Positions 23,574-35,400 of a stretch of 64,000 nucleotides of DNA are shown one piece after another. Origin of the DNA: Liopterus haemorrhoidalis (Eukaryota; Arthropoda; Insecta; Coleoptera; Dytiscidae); NCBI GenBank assembly GCA_963971575.1, contig OZ020625.1, positions 24,764,992-24,828,991 of the forward strand. The letters are read 5' to 3'. The translations under genes and the position numbers were made by a program. The notes below the pieces were generated by a model that was given only the letters and a program-made list of their open reading frames with translations, was not told where the DNA came from and ran no database searches. The stretch's first letter is position 1. Every line of letters begins with the position of its first letter.

Positions 23574-24499
23574 AAAAAATTGATGTGAAGTGTGAATATT
23601 CACACATTTCAGGGTTTCGCAGGTATATAATAAGTGAAGGCGATATGCTGAGTGTGTAGGACAAATTTTACTTTGTAGTAATCACGGCAAAATGAACGAT
23701 ATTTTTAAAATAATTTATCGTCTGTTAATCATATAATAAGATAATTATTAAATTTACGCTCTTAAAAATTAAATACAACATTTGTCAAAATATAACTAGA
23801 ATTTTGATAAAATAATTTCAACATAATAAAAATGCAAAAAAAAAACAGAAAAAATAAAATTCACTCAGTACTCGAACTCGAAACCCTTCGTTTACCAGCG
23901 AGTTTTAGCTTACGACACCAGTGCTCTAACCAACAACGCCATCGTACGCCTTGCATGTGAGTGTTTTACATTGGTATAACTTTTGTACTTTGTGATCCAA
24001 AAACCACAAAAAATGCGTTATTTTCCGAAAACATAATCTGATCAAAAATTCCTGTTGCACTATTTCGGTTCACACCAATATACATAACTTAGATTTTTTT
24101 TAGATTTTTAGTTTAAACCATCTGGGCTACAGGGTGTGGGACAAAATTTTTTTTGCACAATTTTGGCAAAAATCGCACCAAAATAATTTATTTTGCAAAA
24201 ATAAAAATTTGATCGTTAATCCACGTACTAAGGGCTTTCATTTGATACCCTACTCAGAATTTAAAAAAAATATTTTTGTTTTCGATGAGCACATATTTGT
24301 TTATATTTTTAGGGGGGTATGTTTTTTAGATGTTTTAGTATTTTTCCTATGTGCGGGTCAAAGAGTTGTATAAACATGCCAAATTTCAACTCTCTAGGTT
24401 TAGCCGTTTGGCTACAATTTTTACCGAACAGATAGACAGACAGACAGACGACAAAATGACGTCTAGGGTTTTTTGGTCATACTTACAAAACCCTAAAAA
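23574..24499 (+). repeat. Rep-B copy, nearly complete
   Basis: The 5' end ATTGATGTGAAGTGTG and 3' end TACAAAACCCTAAAAA are both present, with a GACA microsatellite at 24431-24450. AGGGTTTCGCAGGTAT near the 5' end is mirrored by the 3' ATACCTACAAAACCCT of better copies. The 79-codon frame at 24134-24373 recurs in other copies with changes and reads as repeat, not gene. Confidence 0.82.
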
Positions 24500-25975
24500 A
24501 TCAGCTGTGGCCACCACAGGACCGACCGCCATCACAAAGTACTTGTATAAAATACATTCTAGCAGCAGAGTAGAAATAACTTGGCCTAATATTTTCCAAC
24601 AGAGATATTATTTATCATGACCATGGAAACGTTACATATAAGTAAGAAAAAATTGAGAAAAAATTTCGAAAAATTTTTGTAAAATTTTTCGAAATTTTTT
24701 GTTTTATCAAAAAACTTATTTTTTGTTGCTAAATATTTGCAAAAATCTTAAAATCGACACGAGTAAACTCCCATTTTTAGTCAACCGATTTTTACCAAAA
24801 GTTGATCAACTTGTGCCATTGATGGCAGAAGCTTTATGAAGTTTCATAAAAATCCTTTCAGCCGAATTTGCTCTGCACGTATACACAGACAGACGGACGG
24901 ACGGACAGACGGATAGACAGACAGACGGATAGACAGACAGACGGACAGACAGACCGACAGACATCATGCCAAAAATAGTAAAAACGTTATGTAGGGACCT
25001 CAATTCGTGGAAATCCATCGAAATCTCGAAATGTCAAAATCGGTATGATCACAATACCTCCCTTATATATGTTGGCGGTCGGTAAAATTGTATTTTAGAG
25101 GTTGCCTAAGAAAATTTTCGTGATCTTTTGAATATAAAGAAATTGTATTTTAAGAGTTACATTAAGTAAAATTTGGTGCTCTTTTGACTATATAATTTCT
25201 TTCAGGTACAGAAATAGGAATTGGAGTTCAAACCCCAATTACAAAAGACCTACAAGCTTAAATATGAAGTTTCATAAAAATCCTTTTAGCCGAATTTGCT
25301 CTGCACGTGTACACAGACAGCCGGACAGACAGACTGACAGACAGACGGACAGACGGACGGACGGACAGACGGACGGACTGACAGACGGATAGACAGACCG
25401 ACAGACTTCATGCTAAAAATAGTCAAAACGTTATGTAGGGACCTGAATTCGTGGAGATCCATCGAAATATCGAAATGTCAAAATCGGTATGATCACAATA
25501 CCTCCGTTATATATGTTGGCGGTCGGTAAAATTGTATTTTAGAGGTTGGCCTAAGAAAATTTTCGTGATCATTTGATTATAAAGAAATTGTATTTTAAGA
25601 GTTATATTAAGTAAAATTTGGTGCTCTTTTGACTATATAATTTCTTTCAGGTACACAAACAGGAATTGGAGTTCAAACCCCAATTACAAAAGACCTACAA
25701 GCTTAAATATGAAGTTTCATAAAAATCCTTTCAGCCGAATTTGCTCTGCACGTGTACACAGACAGACGGACAGACAGACTGACAGACAGACGGACAGACG
25801 GACGGACGGACAGACGGACGGACAGACAGACGGACAGACAGACGACAGACTTCATGCTAAAAATAGTTAAAACGTTATGTAGGGACCTCAATTCGTAGAG
25901 ATCCATCGAAATCTCGAAATGTCAAAATCGGTATGATCACAATACCTCCCTTATACATGTTGGCGGTCGGTAAAA
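24500..25975 (+). repeat. Rep-A copy with two further partial units in tandem
   Basis: A full Rep-A (24500-25092) is followed by two partial units (25093-~25530 and ~25531-25975), each with TTTTAGAGGTTG, a microsatellite and the TTGGCGGTCGGTAAAA end. Unit spacing is about 442 bp. The microsatellites differ in GACA/GACG pattern. Confidence 0.82.
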
Positions 25976-26400
25976 ATAGATCCGCTGCTCTAAAGGAATG
26001 GTTGCGACATATCCAGTACAACCGAAGAAACAAGCGATCATTTTCTTGTAAGTGCTTCGTGAACGAACAACTTTTGTAAATTTCGGTTCACCTTGAAAGA
26101 CCCAAACAATGGATTGTTGTTTAGTTTCCGGTTCATATGAAAAAATCCAAGTTTCGTCACCTGTAACGATGTTGTATACGGATTTTGCAGTGCTGAGGTT
26201 GAATTTTTTAGCATTCCCTTATATCTATCAACACGAGCCTTTTTTTGAGCTTCGTTCAAATTATGCGGAATCCATCGGGAACAGATCTTTTTCACAGCTA
26301 AATGTTCATGTAAAATCGAATATATCAGATCTGCGATATGGCAATGGATGCCTCTATCTCACGGTAAGTCGCATGCCGTTCTTCTTCAATTATTTTGCAT
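25976..26400 (-). pseudogene. mariner transposase central fragment
   Basis: The minus strand encodes ICSRWIPHNLNEAQKKARVD and the region around the first catalytic Asp, with frameshifts (KLFVHEALTRK, then FFGCTGYVATIPL). It is the same lineage as the element at 57480-59110. The N- and C-terminal thirds are missing. Confidence 0.75.
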
Positions 26401-27295
26401 GTTTGTTGCTTAGTTTCCGGTTCATATGAATAAATCCAAATTCAATTTTTCGAACAGACTTTTTATCTTATTTATTTGTGTTTGTCGGCGCAAGATTTCT
26501 TTTATTGAGTTTGCGTATTTTTATTGATTTTATTTATTTATTTATGGTTTGATTTATTGATTTTAATATGTAGTGTAGTCATTTATATGGGCTGCGTTAG
26601 GCGTAAATAGCCTTTGTTGCTTTGCGCCAAAACTTTTAACTAACTAACTTATTATTGAAACGTTTTTTCCTGTGTTGTTTTCCTTCAGTTGCTAATCAAG
26701 TATGAGTTGACCTATTGACTCTCCATATCATTGCTATTTTTTTATTTACTTTTTTGTCTCTGCAAGAACAAAAAGATTTGTTCAGTACCGTATTCTGTTA
26801 TATTGATTTATAAATTTTAAATGCGCAAATAGCCATTGCTGCTGTGCACCAAAAATGCTACATATCCTACCTATTCAGGTACTCATTCAGGTACTCATGT
26901 ACCTTTTAAGTTTTTACAAAAACTGCAAAATATTGTTCATATCGGTCTAAGCATAGAGGAGTGTCTAGAGTTTATTCTTTATGTCTACGAAACCCTAGAC
27001 ATTTCTATATGTAATTTTATCCGCAGTTTCTTAAAGAATACATCTGCAAAATATTGTTGATATCAGTCAAAGCATATAGGAGTATCTAGAGTTTCTTGTT
27101 TATGCCTACAAAAGCCTAGACATTTCTATATGTAATTATATTTAGATATGACTACCAAAAAAAAAACCTTGTAACGTCATTCATGTCTGTGTGTACGGTA
27201 GAAATTGTAGCCAAACGGCTTAACATAGAATGTTGAAATTTGGTATTTTTACATTATGTATCCCAACTGTTGTAAAATTGTTTAATTCTACAACA
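26401..27295. other. Unassigned AT-rich interval
   Basis: Two blocks resemble each other (near 26590-26640 and 26820-26860, both with GCxxAATAGCC and TTGCTGCT/TTGCTTTG), suggesting 3' ends of an old retroelement; a ~120-bp duplicated motif with CATATAGGAGT/GCATAGAGGAGTGTCTAGAG lies at 26940-27130. No gene supported. Confidence 0.4.
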
Positions 27296-27606
27296 GATTT
27301 AGTACGTGTTCGTTTCTTTTTTCGGGTTACTGACAGCTTCACCTCTCGATTGTTGTGCAGCGATTTTATTCACTTTAGAAATGCTGACATTTAATGCAAC
27401 AGCAACTCTCTAAAAACGTAATTAATAATTATTTGTAGAAAAATATTCAAGTGAAAAGACCATAGATATAAACAAAATTTAATATTTACTTACATCTCCA
27501 CATATTTCAAATCCATTAAAGGTCCAGCATTATCACGTTCTCTTTCAAAATAATTGATAAGAGACAAAACCATCCTTTGCGCGAAGCTATTAAGAGCTTT
27601 CGACAT
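27296..27606 (-). pseudogene. IS630/Tc1-like (DDE_3) transposase N-terminal fragment
   Basis: From ATG 27606: MSKALNSFAQRMVLSLINYF followed by an acidic linker and MDLKYVE; then a possible intron with GTAAGT donor; then RVAVALNVSISKVNKI (HTH) and a Lys-rich GEAVSNPKK segment ending in a stop. The layout matches the N-terminus of the degenerate element at 59365-59902. The catalytic part is absent; exact exon joining is uncertain. Confidence 0.55.
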
Positions 27607-27743
27607 TTTTATTACAATAATATTTGATTAAATGTAAAATAAAGTTTAACCTCACTTAAATGTCAAATCTTACTTAAAAACGACTGAACAGTACAATCTA
27701 AACGTGACAAAGTGTAAAAACGTTACCAAAATTTAGTAAAAAA

Positions 27744-28263
27744 ATCAGCTGTGGCCACCACAGGACCAACCGCCATCATAAAGTAATTGTATAAAATACA
27801 TTCTAGCAGCAGAGTAGAAATAACTTGGCCTAATATTTTCTAACAGAGATATTATTTATCATAACCATGGAAACGTTACATATAAGTATGAAAAAATTGA
27901 GACAAAAAATAGTAGGGTGTCAAATGAAAGTCCTTGGTACGTGGATTAACGATCAAATTTTTATTTTTGCAAAATAATTTATTTGAAAGCGACTTTAGAA
28001 GGTGTATGCTGGTGTAGTGGTTATGGTGCTCGCTTCTTACCTAACAAAATGAGTTCGATCCCTGCGAGAGGAAACAATATAATTTTTTGTTTTTTTTTGC
28101 ATTTTTAATTTGTTTAAATAATTTTTTAAAATTGTAGTTATATGTTGGCAAATGTTCCATTTAATTTTTAAAAGCGTAAATTTAATAACCAGTGGAAATT
28201 GTTGAAATTATTATTTTATTCTGTTTCTGTTTTCTGTTTTACACAAAGTACTTGTATAAAATA
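27744..28263 (+). repeat. Chimera of Rep-A 5' part and reverse Rep-B
   Basis: Begins like Rep-A (ATCAGCTGTGGCCACCACAG), switches at ~27905 to Rep-B sequence in reverse (TACGTGGATTAACGATCAAA), and returns to Rep-A (AAGTACTTGTATAAAATAC) at ~28250. This points to insertion of Rep-B into Rep-A with partial loss. Confidence 0.6.
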
Positions 28264-28472
28264 CAGAGTGAATATTTAATGGCGAGACGACGTCACTGAA
28301 TTTTACGTGCCTACTAGCAGAATACTATGACTATAATAACCTTGAAGAAAATTTTATTATGAAGAAAAAAAGATTATGCGCGTGCGCGCATAATCGCCTG
28401 CTACGATGTGTATGAAACGGCAAATTATTAAAACTTCCAGTGATGTCGTCTCGCCATTAAATAATCACTCCG
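28264..28472. mobile_element. 209-bp MITE with TA duplication
   Basis: TIR GAGTGAATATTTAATGGCGA at the left, near-perfect complement at the right (TCGCCATTAAATAATCACTC); TA at 28262-28263 and 28473-28474. It splits a Rep-A copy whose unbroken form is seen at 24545. Confidence 0.75.
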
Positions 28473-28474
28473 TA

Positions 28475-29138
28475 CATGCTAGCAGCAGAGTTGAAATAAC
28501 TTGGCCTAATATTTTCTAACAGAGATATTATTTATCATGACCATGGAAACGTTACCTATAAGTATGAAAATATAGATACTTAGAAAAATTACGAAAAATT
28601 TTACAAAAATTTTTAGAAATTTTTCGTTTCATCAAAAAACGTCTCAAATAAAAGTTATTAGTTATTGCATTTATAGCAACTTTTGTTCAACAAATTTTTT
28701 CGAAATATTTTTCTGTTGTGAAATATTTGCAAAAATCTTAAAATCGACACGAGTAAATTCCCATTTTTAGTCAACCGATTTTTACCAAAAGTTGATCAAC
28801 TCGTGCCATTGATGGCAGAAGCTTAAATATGAAGTTTCATAAAAATCCTTTCAGCCAAATTTACTCTGCACGTGTACACAGACAGACAGACAGACGGACA
28901 GACGGACGGACAGACAGACAGACAGACAGATGGACGGACGGACGGACGGACGGACAGACGGACAGACAGACGGACAGACAGACAGACGGACGGACAGACA
29001 GACCGACAGACATCATGCTAAAAATAGTCAAAACGTTATGTAGGGACCTCAATTCGTGGAGATCCATCGAAATCTCGAAACGTCAAAATCAGTATGATCA
29101 CAATACCTCCCTTATATATGTTGGCGGTCGGTAAAAAT
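28475..29138 (+). repeat. Rep-A copy (3' part complete)
   Basis: Runs from GCTAGCAGCAGAG through a long GACA/GACG microsatellite (28878-29010) to TTGGCGGTCGGTAAAAA. Confidence 0.85.
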
Positions 29139-29756
29139 ATACCAACTGAGTAATGGTCTAATGTTGGTTAAATCACATTATGACATTGGTACTTAATATA
29201 ACCTAGTGTGACGTCATCTCATATTTATTGTGAATGGAGTTTATTCTTTTAGATACATTGGAATTCGTATCAAATTTTGATGTATATCGATAGTTACTAA
29301 TTTCATTTCAGATTGATAGTTTTGTGTAAGAAACTTTTAAGAATACTGTTGTGCCTCCCTCTAACTCGCTTTTACTGTTTTGAGTGATGCATCATTTCTT
29401 TCTACACCACGATTCTGCATTAATACAGCCCTGTAGTTGATAAGCTATAAATAAATTTATGAAAAGGGTGGGGACATCAAGGAAAACCCGATTATTTTTA
29501 ATAAAAATCTCGACTAGTTCCAAATGAAGTAATTTAACTATAACAGAAAGCTTTTGGCAACAGTAAACAGTAGCACAACAAATAGTTTTTGTAATAAAAT
29601 ATATTCAGTGTAGTTTTGCAGTCAAATGATCGAAAAACTGGTAAAGATTATTTTATTTGGTTTTTTATTTAGATATGAATGTTTACAAAGACATATTTTG
29701 ATTATTAATAATCTTTAGTTAATGTAATCGTACGTTATACGTCTCTTGTTTCATAC
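29139..29756. other. Unassigned interval
   Basis: 29195-29235 (TGTGACGTCATCTCATA) is related to the inverted motifs at 3200 and 4915. 29430-29700 resembles 50840-51070 (AGGGGAATCAAGG-like and AATATATTCAGTGTAGTTTTG), an unnamed repeat. No coding frame supported. Confidence 0.45.
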
Positions 29757-30660
29757 ATTTTTACCGACCGCCAACATATACAGTCTGTTCCAAACGGTTA
29801 AGCGGAACTAAATTTTGCAATCTAGTTACTTTCATCGTTTAAATCGTGCTTTTCGACCGTTTTGTTTAAGCTTTGTAAATCATACTTACAATACACATTT
29901 TTTGTTAAGGTTAATATCATTTTAAATTGTCATTTTCTTTATATTTTGATTTTTTGTGTCATTCTTAATACAAATTTCCCATTTATTAATTTTTTTGTTA
30001 TTAAAATACATTAAAAAAATAATTTAATTTTGACATAGGTCATTCGTTTCCATGGTTTCATTGTTGTAATTTTAAATTTTGACATTGCAACGTGAAAAAT
30101 GAAATAACCCAAGCAAGGTCCCTTGTCGTGACAACCTAAAAGAACGAAATTCCCATTTAGTTCCGCCTAAGCGTTTGAAACAGACTGTATAAGGGAGGTA
30201 TTGTGATCATACCGATTTTGACATTTCGAGATTTCGATGGATCTCCATGAATTGAGGATCCTACATAACGTTTTGACTATTTTTAACATGATGTCTGGCG
30301 GTCTGTCTGTCCGTCCGTCTGTCCGTTCGTCCGTCTGTCCGTTCGTCCGTCTGTCTGTGTACACATGCAGAGCAAATTCGGCTAAAAGGATTTTTATGAA
30401 ACTTCATATTTAAACATCAATGGCACGAGTTGATCAACTTTTGGTAAAAATCAGTTGACTAGAAATGGGAGTTTACTCGTGTCGATTTTAAGATTTTTGC
30501 GAATATTTAGCAACAGAAAAATATTTCGAAAAAATTTATTTAACAAAAGTTGCTATAAATGTAATAACTAATAACTTTTATTTGAGACGTTTTATGATAA
30601 AACGAAAAATTTTAAAAAATTTTAGTAAAAATTTTCGATTTTTTTTTTATAGCATAATGA
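29757..30660 (-). repeat. Rep-A copy, reverse, split by the 407-bp MITE
   Basis: TTTTTACCGACCGCCAACAT ends at 29776; after the MITE it resumes with AAGGGAGGTATTGTGATC. The microsatellite lies at 30300-30360. Confidence 0.85.
29781..30187. mobile_element. 407-bp MITE (CAGTCTGTTCC family), second copy
   Basis: Same length and TIR as 10711-11117 but inverted. TA duplicated at 29779-29780 and 30188-30189, exactly interrupting the Rep-A end CATATATAAGGG. Confidence 0.9.
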
Positions 30661-31010
30661 CGTAGAATGCAATCGATTTTTCCTTTGCCCTCACATATGT
30701 GATTGTTGTAACAGACAAAATATTAGTGGTTCCTAAACGGTGGTACTGCATCGATTTTATCAAGCGATATATGAATCTTATCCAAAAATGGTTGAGGACT
30801 TTTTAACTCTAAATGGGCCAACAATGGTGCCTTTAAAATTGTGCCGGACATTTACCTAACATCCTGTATATTAGTTTGTATTTGTGTCTTAGCTTTCAGC
30901 CGGTCCGTAAAGTATTTATCCTATTTTCGCCGGTCCGCGGAGGCAAAAAGGTTGAAGAACACTTCTTTACACCATCTTTTAGAATCCCACAGATATTCTA
31001 CAAATTTATT
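30661..31010. other. Unassigned interval before mariner copy 2
   Basis: No gene supported; short frames on + at 30841-31118 run into the mariner TIR and are not conserved anywhere visible. Confidence 0.4.
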
Positions 31011-31012
31011 TA

Positions 31013-32287
31013 CCAGGTCTACAAGTATGAAATGCGGATTTTTATCAAACTTGCCGCGCAAACAGAGTGTATAGTTCAAAGTTTCAACACATATGGCGTT
31101 TTGTTAAGTTGTCATTAAGTGTCAAATGCGTATAGGTTATAATTTGAAAAGTGATCATATAGTTTTGTTTTACTGTGTTAAAAATGTCAAATTTTGTGCC
31201 AAATAAAGAGCATTCGCGGACAGTACTACTGTTTTGTTTTCATTTGAAAAAAACTGCTGCTGAATCATACCGACTGCTTCGAGAAGCTTATGGTGAATAT
31301 GCTCCATCGCAAGATACGTGTGAACGATGGTTTCGGCGTTTCAAAAGTGGTGACTTTGATCTTACAGACAAAGAACATGGAAAACCTCCAAAAAAATATG
31401 GAGATACAAAATTGGAAACATTGCTACAGGAATACGATAGTCAATCACAAAAACAACTAGCAGAGCAGTTAGGCGTTAGTCAACAAGCTGTTTCCAATCG
31501 CCTACGAGAGATGGGTAAGATCCAGAAAGTAGGCAGATGGGTTCCACATGCATTGAATGAGAGGCAGACGGAAAAACGCAAAAACACTTGTGAAATTTTG
31601 CTTGCACGATACAAAAGAAAGTCTTTTTTGCATCGTATCATTACTGGCGATGAAAAATGGATTTATTTTCAAAATCCCAAACGCAAAAAATCATGGGTGA
31701 ACCCAAGCTCACCATCCACATCAACTGCAAGACCGAATCGCTTTGGCAAAAAGACAATGCTCTGTACTTGGTGGGACCAGAAGGGTGTGGTCTATTATGA
31801 ATTGTTAAAACCTGGTGAAACAGTTAATACCCAACGTTACCAACAACAACTGATTGAATTGAACCATTCGCTGCTCATTTAACGACCAGAATACGAAAGA
31901 AAACAGCACAAGGTAATCTTTCTTCGCGAAAAATCTCCATCACATAAGTAAAAAGCAGTTTGGAGGCACTCAAGTGGGAAGTGCTACCCCATGCCGCATA
32001 CTCACCAGACTTGGCCCCTCCAGATTACCACTTGTTCGCAGCGATGGTCACGCACTTGCCGAGCATCACTTTTGTTCATATGAAAATGTGAAAGAATGGC
32101 TAGATGATAGGTTTGCGGGGAAAGGGGAGGAGTTCTACTGGCGAGGTATTCACAAATTGCCTGAAAGATGGGAAAAATGTATAACTTCTAATGGAGCATA
32201 CTTTGAATAAATAAACTTTTACTGTTCTTTTGAGTTTAATGTGTTTTATTTAAAAAAAAAATCCGCATTTCATACTTGTAGACCTGG
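31013..32287 (+). mobile_element. mariner element, copy 2
   Basis: Same family as 1317-2595. Perfect TIR CCAGGTCTACAAGTATGAAA at both ends, TA at 31011-31012 and 32288-32289. The right end lies 37 bp upstream of the acceptor AG of gene A's first coding exon. Confidence 0.94.
31184..32210 (+). pseudogene. mariner transposase with premature stop
   Basis: It keeps the first catalytic Asp (ITGDEKWIYF) that copy 1 has lost, and the intact HTH (QQAVSNRLREMG). The frame ends at TAA 31880-31882 (SLLI*), before the second Asp. The following sequence has lost HDNASSH through substitutions and deletions (the place reads ttcgcgaaaaatct near 31924) but retains APPDYHLF-like and CITSNGAYFE ends in shifted frames. 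Non-functional. Confidence 0.9.
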
Positions 32288-32326
32288 TATATAGAAAAAG
32301 ATGAAAACGTTTATATTTTTTTAGGG

Positions 32327-32495
32327 ATGATGAGAAACATTTTGCTTCTTCTGGAGTGTATGGTCATAGTCTTTGCTCTTCCTCGATGGAATAGTTGGCA
32401 TGGGCATGGAAATGGACACGTGCATGCACACATGCATGGACATATGCATGGACATCATGGACAAGGACATAGACTTGGACAAATCAACTGTGGAG
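32327..32495 (+). CDS. Gene A coding exon 1
   Basis: Two adjacent ATGs (32327, 32330) just after a TTTTTTTAGGG acceptor (AG at 32323-32324), so an upstream non-coding exon is implied. It encodes the signal peptide and His-rich segment and ends INCG + G at donor GTAAAT. Exon 1 of gene B has the same start context and the same end. Confidence 0.8.
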
Positions 32496-35400
32496 GTAAA
32501 TTAATCATCTAATGGTATATTCTGTAACAAGGTTGGAATGAGAAAATTCGATGCGAGTGGAACATTCCGAGTGCGAGCCGTAGGCGAGCGTGAGGAACCA
32601 CGAGCATCGAATTTTGGTAATCCCTTGAGCTACCTAGAAAAGTAATTTCCTTCTCCTGGTTCCCGAAGGTATTGTGTGACGGCTTATTTACAATTTTATT
32701 CGAATTTTAGACGCTAAATATCCAGTTGGCCACCATATGCACAATCATCCCCCAGGACATCCTTGGCACAGGCCTCATCTCTGTAAACCGGTGGAAGAAA
32801 AGTCAGCCATAACTACAGGCGACACCAATTGCGGCGGTGAGTTAAGATCAGTGACAAATCCACACTTTCAGCGGCCTGAAGCTAATAATAAGTTAGGGGC
32901 CCATGAGTTGAAGCAATATACCACGTTACTCAATAAGTCTCCGGTCTAAAGGTGCCTGTCCACTTGAGAGTACTCTCGAGAGTAACTCTCGAGAGTAACT
33001 CTCACGGGTTTGTCCACTAGAGAGCTGATTTCGATCGGGTGGACTCTCGAGAGTACCTTGCGAGTTGCTCTCGAGAGTAACTCTCACGGGTTTGTCCACT
33101 AGAGAGCTGATTTCGACCGGGTGGACTCTCGAGAGTACCCTGCGAGTTGCTCTCGAGAGTAACTCTCACGGGTTTGTCCACTAGAGAGCTGATTTCGACC
33201 GGGTGGACTCTCGAGAGTACCCTGCGAGCTGCTCTCGAGAGTAACTCTCACGGGTTTGTCCACTAGAGAGCTGATTTCGACCGGGTGAACTCTCGAGAGT
33301 ACCTTGCGAGTTGCTCTCGAGAGTAACTCTCACGGGTTTGTCCACTAGAGAGCTGATTTCGACCGGGTGGACTCTCGAGAGTACCCTGCGAGTTGCTCTC
33401 GAGAGTAAGTCTCACGGGTTTGTCCACTAGAGAGCTGATTTCGATCGGGTGGACTCTCGAGAGTACCTTGCGAGTTGCTCTCGAGAGTAACTCTCACGGG
33501 TTTGTCCACTAGAGAGCTGATTTCGACCGGGTGGACTCTCGAGAGTACCCTGCGAGTTGCTCTCGAGAGTTACTCTCGAGAGAACTCTCAAGCCTGTGTC
33601 CACTTGATCAGTTGTGGAGAGTAATCAAGATGGCGTCGTACTATAGAAAGGTCGCAGTAGCTGTAATAATTCTAACTATTTATAAAAAAAGAAAAAAGTT
33701 AAATAAAAAAAATTTGCTGGATTAAGTCATGGATTGATAGAAGAAGTGTTTTAGGTGCCTTCAATAATTTCTGAAAATCAAAAATGAAATGGTGCTGCAT
33801 CTATTTTTAATAATAAAGTTGAATTGATTAATATTATTAAAAATTTATGTACTTTTAATAATTCTCTTATAAAATTTATTTTAAATATTATTAATAAAAT
33901 TGCAAATAAAAATAGTTGAAACTATAGCTTTTACTAAAAAATATTTAATAAAAGATTTAGAGGAATATGATTTTTCTTTTTTCTTAATAAAGGAATGTAA
34001 AGTAAAAGAAAGGAAAGTAAATTAATTTCTAATCCTATTCACGCCCCTATTCATGAAATTGAAGAAATTGTGATTATTCTTCCTGTAAATAAAGTTGATA
34101 AAAAAGAAAATAGATATTAAAAAGAAAAGGGTTATTACCTTTATATTTGGGGTATGTACCTAAAAGCATAATTAGCATATTTTGTTGTTAATTACATTTT
34201 AGTAGAAGATGTACAAAGTTTTTTGATACTTTAAAAAATAGTTTAATTCAATTAAATGTAATTACTGAAATAATTTAATAATTTAATTTTAGGTTCTACT
34301 TAATTATTTGGGGTAATTAGTTATTAACAAAGGTAAAAATTTACTTAATTTATTCTATCAAAATAATTATTTAATGTTTTAAACTTTATTTTAATAAAAA
34401 AAAACATATATATTTTTATTTTTAAATTGAATTAAATTTAAACTAATTAATAATTTTTAATGAAATTTAAAAAAAAATGGTTAATAGGTTGGTAATTTTC
34501 TAAATTTAGGGGTATAAAATTTCCTACAAAACATTATGTTTTTTCATTCTGTCACGGTAATCGACACATTTCACGATCGACAGAATTTCCCGGAGTTCGT
34601 ACAAGCCGATTAATTTATTTATTTCCTCCGGTGACGAATTTTTGAACATCTTGTAAGCAGACAGCTCTCGAGAGTACTCTCAGGAATTCGAACACAGTTC
34701 GTATTTGGCGAGCTACTCTCGGAGAGGGTAGGGAGCACGTGTCCACTTGCGAGTACGTTGAGAGTAGTTAGCTCTCGGAGAGTAGCTCGCCACTTTCTGC
34801 GAGTTACTCTCAGGTGCCTGTCCACTTGAGAGTAACTGCTATCGAGAGCTTCTCGCCACTATTTACTCTCAAGTGGACAGGCACCATACCTAAGAAAAAC
34901 ATTTTTTTTTTTTTAGAAATTCGATTTTATTCATCAACATACGCTCCTCTAACTTTTCGATGCCTTATGATTTGTCTTTGCCCTTAAAATCGGCCTCGGT
35001 TTCGGTAGTCACTTCTTCAATTGAGTCAAATTTCTTCAAATTTGAGGTCTGCAAAAAGCCAGTAGTCGCTGGGGGCCAGATCTGTAGAGTACGGTGGGCG
35101 AGGAAGCAATTCGAAGCGTAATTCATTCAATTTAACCATCGTTTTCATCGGCTTGTGACACGGAGCGTTATCTTGGTGAAAAAGCATTGTTTTCTTTTGC
35201 ATGTGAAGCCGTTTTTTTATCGACCTCCAACATATATAAAGGAGGTATTGTGATCATACCGATTTTGACATTTCGAGATTTCGATGGAATTGAGGTCCCT
35301 GCATAACGTTTTGACTATTTTTAGAATGATGTCTGTCTGTCTGGCTGTCTGTCTGTTTGTGTGTCCGTCCATCTGTCTGAGTACACGTGCAGAGCAAATT

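Larger units (their letters stand above)
32921..35215 (-). mobile_element. mariner fragment (mellifera-like) split by a TIR element
   Basis: The element end (TACCACGTTACTCAATAAG) at 32921-32950 is separated from the rest (TAAGAAAAACATTTTTT at ~34890 onward) by the 1935-bp element. The minus strand retains YSPDLAPSDYWLF-like coding with deletions and stops, then the region before the second Asp to ~35215. The undisturbed end is seen at 5394-5440. Confidence 0.75.

Noticed and set aside
24134..24373. 79-residue protein repeated at 36113, 37755 (-) and 54392
   Set aside because: It follows Rep-B copies with frame-disrupting differences between them and has no domain; best explained as repeat DNA.
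32985..33590. CRISPR-like spacing of repeats
   Set aside because: The whole 82-bp unit repeats without unique spacers, the genome is eukaryotic, and the array lies within transposon TIRs.
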